Of a stretch of 64,000 nt of DNA, positions 49,001 to 60,740 are shown in pieces (the first letter of the stretch is position 1; the number at the start of each line of letters is the position of its first letter). Both the position numbers and the translations under genes were made by a program. The DNA is from Ricinus communis (lineage: Eukaryota; Streptophyta; Magnoliopsida; Malpighiales; Euphorbiaceae), in NCBI RefSeq assembly GCF_019578655.1, contig NC_063261.1, positions 20,957,626-21,021,625 of the forward strand, given 5' to 3'. Below the pieces are notes generated by a model. The model was not told where the DNA came from, did no database searches, and saw only the letters and a list, made by a program, of their open reading frames with translations.

Positions 49001-50623
49001 CATCATGCAAAGACATAAAAGCATTGTATATCCATAAGCAAGTAATGATAGAAGCAATTTGATTAAATCTATTCAAAAGTACAAGATGCTGGAATATGGC
49101 AGGGTTCTATTCCTGTGAGTACGTGAATAGAAGCCAATGAACAATAACAAAATTAACGTATGGATTAATGGAATGTATAGATGAATCATGCTAAGAATGA
49201 TGGCCAATTCATAAACTAGATTATTCTATTTGCAGCATTAAAAAGTTACATGATAAATGAAAGCAAAACTATAATAAACTAATGCAATTATACCTTTGTG
49301 TGCCTTCTAAACCCAGCTCCTTGATCTTTTCAGATAATGGCATAACAGGCTCAGTCACCATATAAATAGTGACCTTTGAGGTAGAACCATCAAAAGTTTC
49401 AACCTCAGTACTGTGTAGAAATGATAGAATATTCGGATGCCTAACCTGAGAAAAGCCAAAGCAGCTTTTTATGGTGGTGCCTTGGGGGACAAATTCCAAA
49501 AGTAGAAAAATTACAAATGCCACAGTCAGTCCTCATCAAGGAGAAGTCAAAAAGGACAGGGTTCAAATAACTTCTCTGTAAAAAGTACAATGTAGCAAGG
49601 CAAGGGGAAAAAGAAAAACATGTGTATTTTGGTAAAGCTAACCCTAAAAGCTGTTGCTCTCTTTCTCTTTCAAGTTTCTTATTTCTCTCAAAATTAAACA
49701 AACCCCTAACTACTACAATAACTAAATCTAAATGATTGAGTGTAGCAGGAATTTTGTGCGAGTAGCAGAAAGATAGGCATACAAGACTAATAGAAATTAA
49801 TGCAGAAGTCTCTATCAGAGAATTAAAAAAATTTAGTATCATGGATGGTATTAGTGTACCAATAGAATTAGGAAAAATAGAGCAGCAATAAAGAAGTTCA
49901 AAAGCTTACAGTGCGAAGACGCTTGACACCATTACGGCCTGCTGCTAAATGTCCATCCTGAGCATTACTTCCAGAAAGAGAAAAAACTGAGACTGGAGAT
50001 CCATCATCCTGAAAATAAAACCAATAAGCAAGAAGAAGTAGATCAACTTTGATGAAGAGAAAAGTGTTTAGAGAAGGCCAACATTTAGCATCACTAGCAG
50101 AAGTAAATCCAAAAGAGTAAAGGCAGGACAGAAGACAGTGATAGAGTCCAGCATGGTAGAGAAGGAAGATATTTCATCTGACCATCATTTCATAAATCAT
50201 CACAGTGTAATGTATGTGTAAAAATAAGAAGTCAAACATTGCAGTGCCATCTAAGAGAAATCAAGAATGTTTCAATCTACGTTATGGAAGCAGCATGCTT
50301 ATACTTTGTTAGGCAAGCAATTCTCAACTGAAACCTAAATAACGACTCATGGAACAGCATCAAACAATTATGATGGCCAGAAGAAGATAGATAATTTAAA
50401 TAGTAGATATTGGTTAAACATTTGACATTTGAAAGAAAAGAGATTAGAGAATCATAAAAGTGAAGAAGGTAGGTAATTGCGTAGTGAATGGAGATACTTT
50501 GGAGGTGCCGCGATGATGAGTCCAGGAGCCCCAAGCAGAAGGGTAAGGTTCGCCGATGTTGTAAGGAAGATCTTTCACTCCTGTTCCAGATCCACCAACT
50601 ACTCCCTTCAAGAATTTTAACAT
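40083..50623 (-). CDS. CTEXP: SCY1-like pseudokinase (CTEXP, cytoplasmic tRNA export)
   Basis: Twenty-one minus-strand exons encode 798 residues: 50623-50498, 50008-49910, 49445-49294, 48781-48709, 48581-48459, 47980-47872, 47172-47093, 46829-46748, 45909-45770, 45688-45578, 45462-45346, 45226-45137, 44041-43988, 43787-43713, 43597-43522, 43307-43208, 43092-43023, 42322-42249, 41639-41530, 41092-40832, 40357-40083. Residues about 30-310 form a kinase-like fold (VKRLRTVRHPNILSFLHS, IYMVTEPVMPL, DSWGLGCLIYELFSG). The catalytic HRD is replaced by HGN (VHGNVCMAS) and no DFG is visible, so it should be inactive. HEAT-type repeats follow (about 330-620), then a disordered tail with acidic-Trp motifs (DGWGEIENG, DGWDDIEPL, DDDLWGSI, DDDPWAAI). 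Yeast Cex1p and human SCYL1 act in tRNA export and Golgi traffic. Synteny matches At2g40730. Confidence 0.94.
42726..42845. repeat. 55-bp imperfect tandem duplication in intron
   Basis: A segment of about 55 bp starting ctctgacagg lies at 42726-42780 and again at 42791-42845, with a handful of substitutions, in the CTEXP intron between 42323 and 43022. Confidence 0.88.
44637..44730. repeat. 46-bp imperfect tandem duplication in intron
   Basis: A segment starting tcctttccag repeats with period 46 (at 44637 and 44683) in the CTEXP intron between 44042 and 45136, with several substitutions. Confidence 0.8.
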
Positions 50624-51579
50624 CTTTCTTCTTCTGCTTCTTCTATGCTGTGGAATTGCCGATCTCCAATATGGAAATTGGAAGACAAGCTTTTGATTCG
50701 ACTGCTCGATTCGATCTCAATTGTTTTACCACTTTTAGTTTTAACAACTGTAGGCCTACTTTTGGGCTACTTTCTGTATGGACGTTTTTTCCAGTACGAG
50801 TTGGGTTGGGTTGAGTTTTTCTTTTTTCTTTTCCATAATTTCACAATTCATTACCCGGTGACATATATATTTTAGTTATTAAATTTTTTTAATTATTTAA
50901 AATAAATATATTGATCGATTAAGTTAAAAATTAATTTTTATAAATATAAATTAATTCTTTAACTTATTTTTTTTATTATTTGAAGTGGTTCAAATTATTA
51001 TTTTTGTTAAGAAAGATAATAACACGACCGAAACGATTTAAATGAAGAATTTAGAACATTATACATAATCGAAAGTATCTATTATACAGCAGATGATGAT
51101 GGAGCTTAGACTCAAAATACTTTGCCAACACAGATAGTATGTACATGAATAGGATGGTTTTCACCTTACCTAATTAATTTTGGTGGCCTCAACATGGGAT
51201 TGTTAAATAATATATTAAAATTAATATGTGTGGTTTTATGTGCTTTGAATTGAATATACGAATTTTTTGGCTAAAATATAAATCATTTTTACTTTAATAA
51301 AATACATAATTATTTTCTTCATTAACAAAAAAAAAACAATTATCCTAAATAAATTTCTTAAGAATACAAAAAGGTTAATAATTTATATAAACTATATTAT
51401 TAATAAATATATTATTTATTTTATTTTATATAAAAAATATGCTTTTAAAATATTTATATATGATTTATATAAAAAATGTGTGAGATTTACTATTAAAATT
51501 TAAATGTAATTTTTTATTTTTTATTAGATTAACATATATAATTTTTTTTCAAAGTATCTATTTTATATGCATGAACCAG

Positions 51580-51830
51580 TGTTATATATTTAATGAATCT
51601 CAAATAATATTTTAATGAACTTGTTAGTTATAATCTACGATTAATGAATCTGTATTATATATTTAATAAACTTTAAGTGATACTTTGATAAACCTGTTGC
51701 TAATGGTGAATTTTTTGATTATAACCTATGATTAATGAATTTGTATTATATATTTGATGAATCCCAACCGATATATTGATGAGCCTGAATTAATACATTG
51801 ATAAACCCTTTGATTATAATGTTTTCTATG
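51580..51830. repeat. degenerate tandem repeat, about 3 copies of 70-90 bp
   Basis: The phrase gtattatatatttaatgaat or a close variant recurs at about 51580, 51652 and 51743. Each copy is followed by related text (att-aatgaa, then gataaacct or gagcctg). Confidence 0.65.
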
Positions 51831-53079
51831 CATAGAAAATCTATTTTTTTAGTTTTTGTTTTTTATAATTATAATCTTTCACTATATATGGGTACAAAGT
51901 CTATTGCAAAAGAAAACTTAAAAGAAGAGACAATTTAAGTTTAAAAGTCTTATGGAGCAAAGATTACAAAGCCTCACCTACACACATGTATCTTTGTTTC
52001 CTCCTCATTACAAAGTCAATATCACAATCTTCCTTTTTATTTAAAATCAAAGAAGAACATAATGGAGATTATGAGAAATCCCAACAGATTTAAATCTATA
52101 TATTAATTGGACCGACAATAAAAAAAAATCATTAATTTTAATTTATAATAAGGAAAAGAATTCAAATCTTCTGTACAATTAGAATAGCAATGTACATATA
52201 TTTGTCCGACTGAATCATAATTGGTTTTGATCTATGATTGGATGATTACATTACAGCTGATTGTATTGATAGATGTAATGAGCACCAATTACGATGTACG
52301 TACAGCAAACATACATTTTTCCCTTTTAATTAAGATTCAGGCACCTGAGCATTAAGGGTTCTCAAGGAAACAGACTACAAAGCCTGGCTTTTCCATTTTT
52401 TACCTTTTGTTTTGCATGTAATACAGCAGCAACATATAATACAGCATTTTGAATCCTTATATTCATATTCATAGCATCAAAATTAGGCCAATGATCACGG
52501 AGTAATTCATTTGGAGACTTATTCACCACCTTTACACACGCACAGGGGACCCAGGAATCTTGACCTGTTTTTGCCCAAGTCACGTTGCTATGACCTCATG
52601 ACCTAATATTGAAGGGCTCGATCACTTTACCAATCAATTAATACACTAATTTAAACCCCATATACTCTTACTGATAAGTTATTTTATCGACCAGTTTATA
52701 GATGCATATATATTTCCATTTGAACAAAATTTTAATTTCTTCATTTGAAACTCAAAAGGACTATGAACAGGTACTGTTGGTTAGACCATAAAACATAAGG
52801 AGAACCTAGAAGGGGCAGAGATAATATTGATTGGTCATAGCTTCCGAGTTAGGAAAATTCTTCCAGGTCTAAAACAAAGCAAGTATGTGGGTATGTCTTT
52901 TCCCATGGCTAGGGCATGGTCTTCTTCTAGACTGAACCACATGCTAAGGAGACCATGACTTGGTCATATTTTCCAATTAGTTCCTTCCCTTTCCTTTCTG
53001 TACCGTGTAAAAGAAACATAAATACTTTGAATACTTTTTCCTGATGATTCTCTCAGAAGAAAGAATTCCAGCACCAGCA

Positions 53080-53086
53080 TATATAG
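53080..53086 (+). promoter_or_regulatory. candidate TATA box of WRKY55-like gene
   Basis: TATATAG about 75 bp upstream of the ATG at 53159, followed by a short A/C-rich leader. Confidence 0.5.
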
Positions 53087-53158
53087 AAGCAAACCAAAAA
53101 CCTCCATGAATTCCACTATAACTTTGTCCTTTTCTGAACTAATCAAAGCTAACTAGCT

Positions 53159-54925
53159 ATGGATGAGTTCATTTCTTTAATCCTTCATGGTATCAAGTTA
53201 GCTAAAGATCTTGAACCAAGCCTACGAAACTTAGCTACCCAACAAGACATGCTCTCCAGGTTAGATGGTATTATCAGGGTTTTCATTACTGCTAAGGAAA
53301 GTTTAAGGGCTCAAGAACCCAGTTTGTACCATCAAATGTTGTTTCGTGAGCTCGGGCTGCAGCAACATAATCAGGTTGATCCGAGCTTACAGGAGCAGTT
53401 GCTAAGGGCTAAATCAATGATGGAGCTGTTTCAAATGCAAGGGTCGACGTCGCTAGAGAGAAAGCAGCCATCATCATCATCATCATCAGGTGGCGGCGGC
53501 AGGATGGATCATTTTGTGTCAGGTGGAGGTTTGGCTATGGAATTGGGTGGCAGCATGGATGTTCAGCGGAGGATGCCTTCGTCATCAATTTCATTGCAAA
53601 GACTGCGAAGAAGGTTAGAAAAGACCTCCATCAATTGCTTTCATTTTTAATTTTCCTGAACATATCATTAGTATTATATGACTTGTGTTTAACGTGGGAA
53701 TGCTTTGTTCCAAGAAATACTTTTTAGTTAGTAACATGCGAATTGCCGAAAGGAAAATATATGTTTGAAAAAGGAAACCCCGCGTTTCGTGGAAAAGGAC
53801 CACCAAAACAATTTCCTACGTACATTTCTATATTATGATATGAATTAATAGATTATATCAAAGTAATTAAGTGCATTATTCTTCATTAAATAGATTACAT
53901 AATGTTAATGCAAGCTTATGGGAAATACTTATCTTCAAATTGTAGGAAGGATGAAGGAGAGAAACGGACAGAGAGGGTACCTGCCCCAAGGATGGGAAAT
54001 ACTGAAATCCCACCTGAAGATGGTTACACCTGGAGGAAATATGGCCAGAAAGAAATATTAGGATCGAAGTACCCAAGGTATCCATTTCCTTCTCTACAAT
54101 TAACTGACATATTCAAGCCTCAAATCCAATTATATTTTTGTCTTTCTTTTTTACTTTGTAGACACTATAATTAATTTAAGGTCATTGATTTGAAAATTGA
54201 AATCATATTTATGTATATGAACTTAGTAGCAGCTAGTGTCCATTATTTTCATGCCAATTTTTACCAAACGATTTCTTCAAAGCAGAGATATTGACTCAGT
54301 TTTGGAAGGAGTCATTGACTGACTAATACCAATGTCCAAAATGAATTGATTAGTTAATGTAGATGGATCCTTTTCCATTCCTGCCAAAGAAAATGGACTG
54401 CCTTTTTGCAGACTTCTTCCTTGGAAAAATCAAAGGACTTTAGAATATGTTATAAAAATATATGTGTATAACATTTGTCCTTTTGGTCCATATATATGGA
54501 CTATCACTTTCAGGAGCTATTACAGGTGCACCCACCAAAAATTGTATCATTGTCCAGCCAAGAAACAAGTCCAAAGACTAGATGATGATCCCTACACCTT
54601 TGAAGTTACATATCGTGATGACCACACTTGCTACATGTCCGCCACAGCACCATCCATTCCACCATCACAGGAATTTTCACAGGAGATGATGCCTGCCCAT
54701 CAACCCCCACCATGGCTGGAATTTAGTTTGGGTGCTGGCGGAAGTGGTGGCAGCAGTAGCAGTACTTGTGCAGGTCCCTCCCCGACAACCACCGTCCCTG
54801 AATTCCCTGTAGCAGATTTGGCTGATGTTATGTTTAACTCTGGTAGCAGCAGTGCTAACAGCATGGAGTTGATCTTCACTACTTCCATGGAAGATAAATG
54901 GGACCAAGGGGACAAGAATAATTGA
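53159..54925 (+). CDS. WRKY55: WRKY transcription factor, group III (WRKY55-like)
   Basis: Three exons, 53159-53613, 53946-54077 and 54514-54925, encode 332 residues. The N-terminal helical region (DEFISLILHGIKLAKDLE, then AKESLRAQEPS) is typical of group III. A Ser/Gly linker encoded by a (TCA)n run follows. The WRKY domain spans about 175-237: WRKYGQK at 181-187, then Cys201, Cys209, His233 and Cys235, giving the C-x7-C-x23-H-x-C zinc pattern of group III. The intron sits in the conserved Arg codon after KYP. The C-terminal part is rich in Pro, Ser and Gly, with a hydrophobic-acidic patch that may activate transcription. The protein binds W-boxes (TTGACC/T) in the nucleus. In Arabidopsis WRKY55 acts in senescence and salicylate-linked defence. 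It lies tail-to-tail with the next WRKY gene. Confidence 0.95.
53470..53488. repeat. trinucleotide repeat (ATC)n in WRKY55 exon 1
   Basis: Six in-frame units encode the poly-Ser stretch before the Gly-rich linker. Confidence 0.85.
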
Positions 54926-57900
54926 TTATTACCATAACAATAGCACTGTATATGGTAAATAAACATTTTTTTTTATTTTTTTTGGGAAATTGCTAACGAA
55001 TTTGAACCACATTCTTTTATTAGCAACTTTCTTCGGTACCTGCAACTTCTATTTTAAGGCCGAATTAAATTTAAATGTTAATTGAATTGTAAAACACACA
55101 TCTAAGAAATATTCATTCTTCTCCAAATTCCCAATCAAAGTTGATGTCTTCATCAACTCATTTCCCTGTGTAACAACCTACAACTTAATCTAATAAATAT
55201 TGTCTGTTTTAGCTCTTTCAAGCCTCATACTTTTATGTTTTTAGTGGATTTGAGAATATCTATTTTGAATTTAAGTCATTAATGTAACTTTATATCTTAA
55301 AATTACTGTCCCATATAAACCGATAAATATTGATATTATTTTAATTTTAATAATTTATTAATATAATTTAATATTAGATTAGTCAATTATATATACTATT
55401 TAGTTTTTTATCAATGAAATATATTATTTTTATTTATTTTTAAAATTTAATTAGTGGTACTTGACAACTACAAAATTTTAACTTGTATAAATAATTAAAA
55501 ATTATATATAAATTTATTAACAAATTTATATTAGTAGAACAACATATAAAATAAAAAAATAATTTAAAATAATATTAATTAATAGTATATAAATAAAAAA
55601 TAGACTTATAATATTACTCTAGCAAACCCTATCTTAAAATGCTATCATTTACGGATGCATCTTACCATTGAATCTTTTTTTATTGGCCAAACTGTCACCG
55701 TCTCTGATTTCTAATATTATATTTTGATGGATAATTTAACTTTATGATTAAATATTTTAGACAATAAAGTAGTCATTATATTAGTGTATTGTGGAGACTG
55801 TTACTATCATTTTTAATATTTAATTCAAATATTAGAATAACACTCTTTTTATTTTGTATAGAATTACATTTAATACAAATAATAAAATTTATTAAATTAA
55901 CATTTTAAGATTCTTTTCTAATAGAGTTCTAAAATTTTAGAAAATTTTCAATATTATTAATTATACTTATAAATTAATAATAAAAATACAATTATTATGC
56001 TATTTGTTAAAATTATAGTTATTTCTTAATTAGAAAATAACTCGTTGACATTTATATAAATTAATAGTAAAAATGCAATAAACATAAAATCTTTAAATAT
56101 ATATATTTTTATTTAAATTTTAATGGTCGTAAATTACATAACGAGAAAATCAACGCCTACTATAAATCTGACACATTATAAAAATAATAAATTTTCACCC
56201 ATTATAATGGATATTGGTTAGATTGAATATTTAAATCCATGCTTCGCAATTTGACATCTATATTGCATTTCTATCATGTACTTTATAAAGTAGTTAATAA
56301 TATTTTAATTATAATGAATATAATTATTTAATGATGTTTATATTAAAAAATTGGCAACATCTAAAAAATATATAATAATTCATTTTGAGGAAAGTCTATT
56401 CAAAATAAATTATAGGTGAATAAAAAATTAATACTCTATGTGTGTTGATATGAAAAAGTCATATAAAATGCCAAAAGTTATATGATAAAAGTCATGGATT
56501 AATAATGAAATAAATTATGATATAATAAAGATCATGAATTAAGTTTAATTAATCATAATATATCAAAGGTATAAAGATATATCAAAAATCATTTTCTACA
56601 TTAGTCATTTTTATATATATATTAACCATATTGTTTTTATTCAAAATGAGAAAAAAATATTTCTCTTTTCTCTTTTTTACTTTCAAGTGTGATAGAACTC
56701 AAACATATTTTAAGTTCGCTTTTACAATTTGTCTGAGTTGATTCGTTACATCTTAAAAAATAGATATCATACTATTATCAAATATCAATAATGCTTTAAA
56801 GAGATTGTATAATGTATAAACTTCAAAATTCTTACTATATTTGTCTTAATTGTTCTTTACTGATATGTCGATATGACTATATTACTGTATTAAAATTTAT
56901 GCTTTATTTTCTCATTAAATTTAAAAAATTTCAAATTATTAACACCTTATTTCTTTTACATTGGTATCCTATTTTATATTGTCTACACATTTTTACATTA
57001 CTAACAAAACAAGAATGGATGAACAAGCTCCACATATTTGTTTTGCTGGTGTGAAAAGCAAAATTGAGTATCTAAGTCTTAATCTTTGCTCTCTTCAATG
57101 GATTCTTATTTTCTTGGTCCGACATGGGCTAAGCAGCCAGCTTCTTTATCTTTGTTATACACATTCATGTCGGGAATGTGAGATATTTAATTTTTATTTT
57201 TATTTTTAGTGAGAAATTATGAAGCAGAAAATATCTAAAGAGTGCATAGATAAGATAGTAAAATTCTCTTTTAATTTAAATAAGGTTTCGAGTTCGAACC
57301 TTGTGTGTATTAACTGTGTTAAAACTCTTGAGAAAGAGTCCTACCCGACGTGCTCAAAAAATTAACAAAGGAAAAAGTATAAAATAAATTATCATATCTA
57401 AATGAGAAGTTTCAAACACTAATTATCGAACAACTAAGCTAAAACTTGGTGGCTAATGGATAGTTCAACTTCTTTTAATTGAAAAGTGACGAATTAAACT
57501 GCAAGTTAATAGGCCATCGGATCAAATGTAAGACCCACATGCATGAATATAATTTATAAGAACCTTTCACCGGTCTTCGAGAGACTAAGTCACTAGTTTC
57601 CTAATGAAAGAATGTTCTATAGTCCATTTAATTTATACTTTTTTTTTTTTTGGTTCAATATTATATTCCTCAACTATAAATAGTTTTTAAAAAGTGGTTA
57701 TATGTGAATCTCTATATCAAAAACCCCACTCCAATTTGATTGAATTTTATCTTCACTGCTTAAATTGAATTTGATAATCTATTTTTTTTATATATAATTC
57801 TATATATGTAACTTGATAAATTATTCTTTATATATGTTGTGCTTTCGGTGATTTTTTTTTTATTCACAGGAAGCTGACAAAACTCTAAAACAGGCCTTAA

Positions 57901-58874
57901 ATATATATATATATATATATATTTTAACGAATTTGATCAAAATTTAAATTAATTTGATTGAACTCTAATTATAAATATACTTTATATTGTCACAATAGAT
58001 AAAAACAATAAAAGTGTAATTATAAAAATACATATTTCACCTTTAAAATTTATAACTTCTCATATTAACTATCTGTATTATATTAGTGTGTTTGAAAACA
58101 TGAATTTAAAATTAAATAACTCTTTTGACATTATTGTTTAATTGTTAGATCAATTTTATTAAAATAGATCACAATCTGACGACAAAATAATAAAATTAGA
58201 AATTGTTCAATTTTAAATTTATATTATAAAACATAGGTAATATATAATAATAATAATATATTAAAATAAAAATAACTGGATTTTTATAAATTGGAAACGA
58301 ATTATGACAATATATTTTTTAACAAATAAAAGATTATTTCAAAGGGGACCACCGGAGATGCAATTTCACATCTCTTTTTTGGTCACTAAACAGTCCCATT
58401 ACCAAATTTCCACTTAATCCTTTAAATACGTTTCCCTGTCCTTTTTTTTTTTTTTTGTTAATAAAATAAAATAATTGGACTTCAATTTTGGTGAATGGTG
58501 ACTATCATTGACTGCACTATTCAATGGGGCAATTTTGTTTTGTTGAAACATGTTTGTACCCAAACAAAATTCATAATCAACTTTCATTTGATTTTGTATA
58601 TGATCAAATATCCGATATTGTAGTCTTTTCACTAATTAGATGTCTCCAATTATGATTGTATTCATCTTAGTTAATAGAGTAGTTGAGATTATATATCATT
58701 ATTTTTCAGAGTTTGTCAATTATGAGCAGAAGAGATTTAAGGATATTGAGAAACAAACTACTTATTATTACATTATGGTTTCTTGATGGTTTTTGTTAAT
58801 TAATATAAATGATCTGCTGATACTAGATTACTAACTATATACACAAATTAAGGACAGCCTTATCTGCCTATAGC
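54926..58874. other. 3.9-kb convergent, AT-rich spacer between two WRKY genes
   Basis: The sequence is over 75% A+T by eye through most of its length, with a (TA)n run at about 57900-57922. A short non-AT island at about 57280-57350 contains a Pol III B-box-like word (gagttcgaacc). Frames at 56812-57209 have no domain signal. No gene found. Confidence 0.55.
57280..57350 (+). repeat. possible tRNA-derived SINE-like fragment
   Basis: The phrase aaggtttcgagttcgaacc resembles a Pol III B box (GGTTCGANTCC), and its upstream words vaguely resemble a tRNA D-arm region. No full tRNA cloverleaf can be folded and no A-tail boundaries are clear. Weak. Confidence 0.25.
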
Positions 58875-60152
58875 TTAAAAAATTCCACTTTCATCAAAAC
58901 GAAAATCATTATCAAAATCAATAGATTTGACCACAAAATCCATGTCCAGACTCTGACAAGTCGCCTCCATAGAACTTGCTGCTGTATAATCAGAACGCAG
59001 GTTCGCTGCCTCAGTTGATTCGAGTGCCACGAAATCTTTCCACATGATAGAGTCCAGAGATGGAAGATTATCAGTTAGATCGCTCGGGGTTTCTGCTTTA
59101 TATTCTTGCTTTGTTGGATGGTGGTGATGATCAAGTACACCAGTAGGAATATTCTTTGAATCGGAAGCGATGACCATGTAACTGGGTTCCCAAGGATTAT
59201 TATCAGAAACTGTTGTGATAGTTTGTGGATACTTGAGAATATCGCTGCAGGTGTGGTGCCCAATGTAAGTTGTGCAGTACATTTGTGGATCTTCTTCCAC
59301 TTTCTGGACTTGTTTTGTTGCTTTGCAACCTCGATCGTACTTGTGGATGCACCTGAAGTAACTCCTGAACATCAAAACAAATGTGGGATCACCATTAGTA
59401 ACAGGGAAATCCCACCGCAAAACCCACCAAAAAGACAGAATTTTCCACACCTCTCTTTTCTTGGTTTCTTTACGGACTGTCTCCATTTATCTTTATTTTT
59501 AAGGTTCCCCATAAAATATGACAAAGAAAGTAAAAAAGAAAGCGCCTTTTACACAAGGATAAAGATTCGTACCTTGGGTACTTAGCATTGAGGATCTCCT
59601 TTTGCCCATATTTTCTCCATGTATGAGCATCTCCTATTGCAGCAGAGACTGTTGTCCATGACAGGGAAGTCTTTCTGCAGGCAACCATTTTGTATCAACT
59701 CTTTGGGAACTAAGTTAGAAAAAAAGAAAAAGAAAAAAGAAAATTCTCACAAGATATTTAATCAATAAAGAAATTTCAATTACTTACTTTCTCCTGTAAC
59801 AACCCCTCCTGTTGGCAGTAGGTTTCCTCCTGCTCTCCCCGGAATTTTCAGACCTCCGGTCGTCACAACAAACTGAGTCCGCTGGTGAAGCTGCTAGATT
59901 CTGACAAACCTCAACAGAATCACAAGTAGTAACCAGGGAAAGAGCCTGTGTGAAAGATGCTAAGATCTTGAGTAGAAGCTCATATTGATGAGCCTCGGTT
60001 GTAAGAAAACAATTTTCTCCATACGGTTTCTTGAGGAGAATTTGAAGTTGGGTTGCAAATTCTTGGCCTTGAACAAGCTCTTTCGCTACCCTTTCCTTGT
60101 TGGCTGACAGTTTATCAGGCGAAGAAGACGATCCCATCATTGGAAGAATCAT
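58875..60152 (-). CDS. WRKY54: WRKY transcription factor, group III (WRKY54/WRKY70-like)
   Basis: Three minus-strand exons, 60152-59788, 59674-59573 and 59364-58875, encode 318 residues. The N-terminus has group III helices ([33 protein letters not shown]) and a basic stretch ([16 protein letters not shown]). The WRKY domain has WRKYGQK at 141-147, with Cys161, Cys169, His193 and Cys195 (C-x7-C-x23-H-x-C). The spacing [14 protein letters not shown] and CKATKQVQK is typical of WRKY54/70. The acidic C-terminus contains IMWKDF and [14 protein letters not shown]54 and WRKY70 act downstream of NPR1 in salicylate responses and as negative regulators of senescence. A second in-frame ATG lies at 60137, five codons downstream. 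Two W-boxes lie about 560-590 bp upstream, suggesting control by WRKY proteins. Orthology to WRKY54 rather than WRKY70 rests on its position beside WRKY55. Confidence 0.94.
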
Positions 60153-60191
60153 ACCAAATGGCTTATGGGCGGAGAATATCTAACACTAATA

Positions 60192-60200
60192 CTATATAAA
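60192..60200 (-). promoter_or_regulatory. candidate TATA box of WRKY54/70-like gene
   Basis: The minus strand reads tttatatagt about 40-50 bp upstream of the ATG at 60152. Confidence 0.4.
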
Positions 60201-60572
60201 AAAGCAGAGAGCAGAAGAGATAATGGATTGGATTGGGTTTGATGATGATATTCTTTGAAAAAAAGGTGCCTGGAATGATATGGAGAAAGAGAGAAGTAAA
60301 CTATAGGAAGATTACAGGAAGGAGGCATGATAATGAAAGGGTTCATGGGAAGGAAAATTCCACAAACAAAAATGCTGACAAGGGGTATGTGACGTTTTTT
60401 ATCGTGATGCAATTTCTGACGTTTTCTACCTCTCCCTTCTTCTTTATCTTCCATCCTTTCTTTGTCATGTATGCTTGGAAAAAGAGAGAAAGGAAAAGAA
60501 AAACAAGAAGAAAATTAGATCGCTGTTCTTTTGTTTCTTTAATTACTGGAGGGATATTTTATTTTAAATTAA

Positions 60573-60576
<4 letters not shown>

Positions 60577-60650
<74 letters not shown>
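60577..60650. repeat. long (AT)n microsatellite
   Basis: About 37 uninterrupted AT units, roughly 425-500 bp upstream of the WRKY54/70 start. This length should be highly variable between individuals and may form a cruciform. Confidence 0.97.
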
Positions 60651-60653
<3 letters not shown>

Positions 60654-60708
60654 GCATGCTCATATGCAATATCAATGCTAAAAGAAGGTGACATGGTTTG
60701 GTTACAAA

Positions 60709-60740
60709 TTGACCAAACCCATTTCGGAATTTGCTTGACT
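60709..60740 (+). promoter_or_regulatory. paired W-boxes upstream of WRKY54/70-like gene
   Basis: TTGACC at 60709-60714 and TTGACT at 60735-60740 both match the TTGAC[CT] consensus bound by WRKY proteins. They are 26 bp apart and about 560-590 bp from the ATG. Function is inferred. Confidence 0.5.

Larger units (their letters stand above)
50624..53158. other. head-to-head spacer between CTEXP and WRKY55-like genes
   Basis: The first 250 bp hold the CTEXP 5' region. From about 50880 to 52150 the sequence is very AT-rich with a degenerate repeat (51580-51830). The right part is the WRKY promoter, with TTGACC at about 52560. A minus-strand frame at 52362-52583 has no clear homology. Confidence 0.5.

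Noticed and set aside
52362..52583. 73-codon minus frame in the WRKY55 promoter region
   Set aside because: The composition looks protein-like, but I could not link it to a family or to flanking exons.
54078..54513. U12-type intron in WRKY55 (donor gtatccattt)
   Set aside because: The donor partly resembles the U12 consensus, but no U12 branch-point word lies near the acceptor, and this intron position is a normal conserved one in WRKY genes.
56812..57209. two overlapping frames in the WRKY-WRKY spacer
   Set aside because: Leu/Ile/Phe-rich translations typical of AT-rich non-coding DNA.
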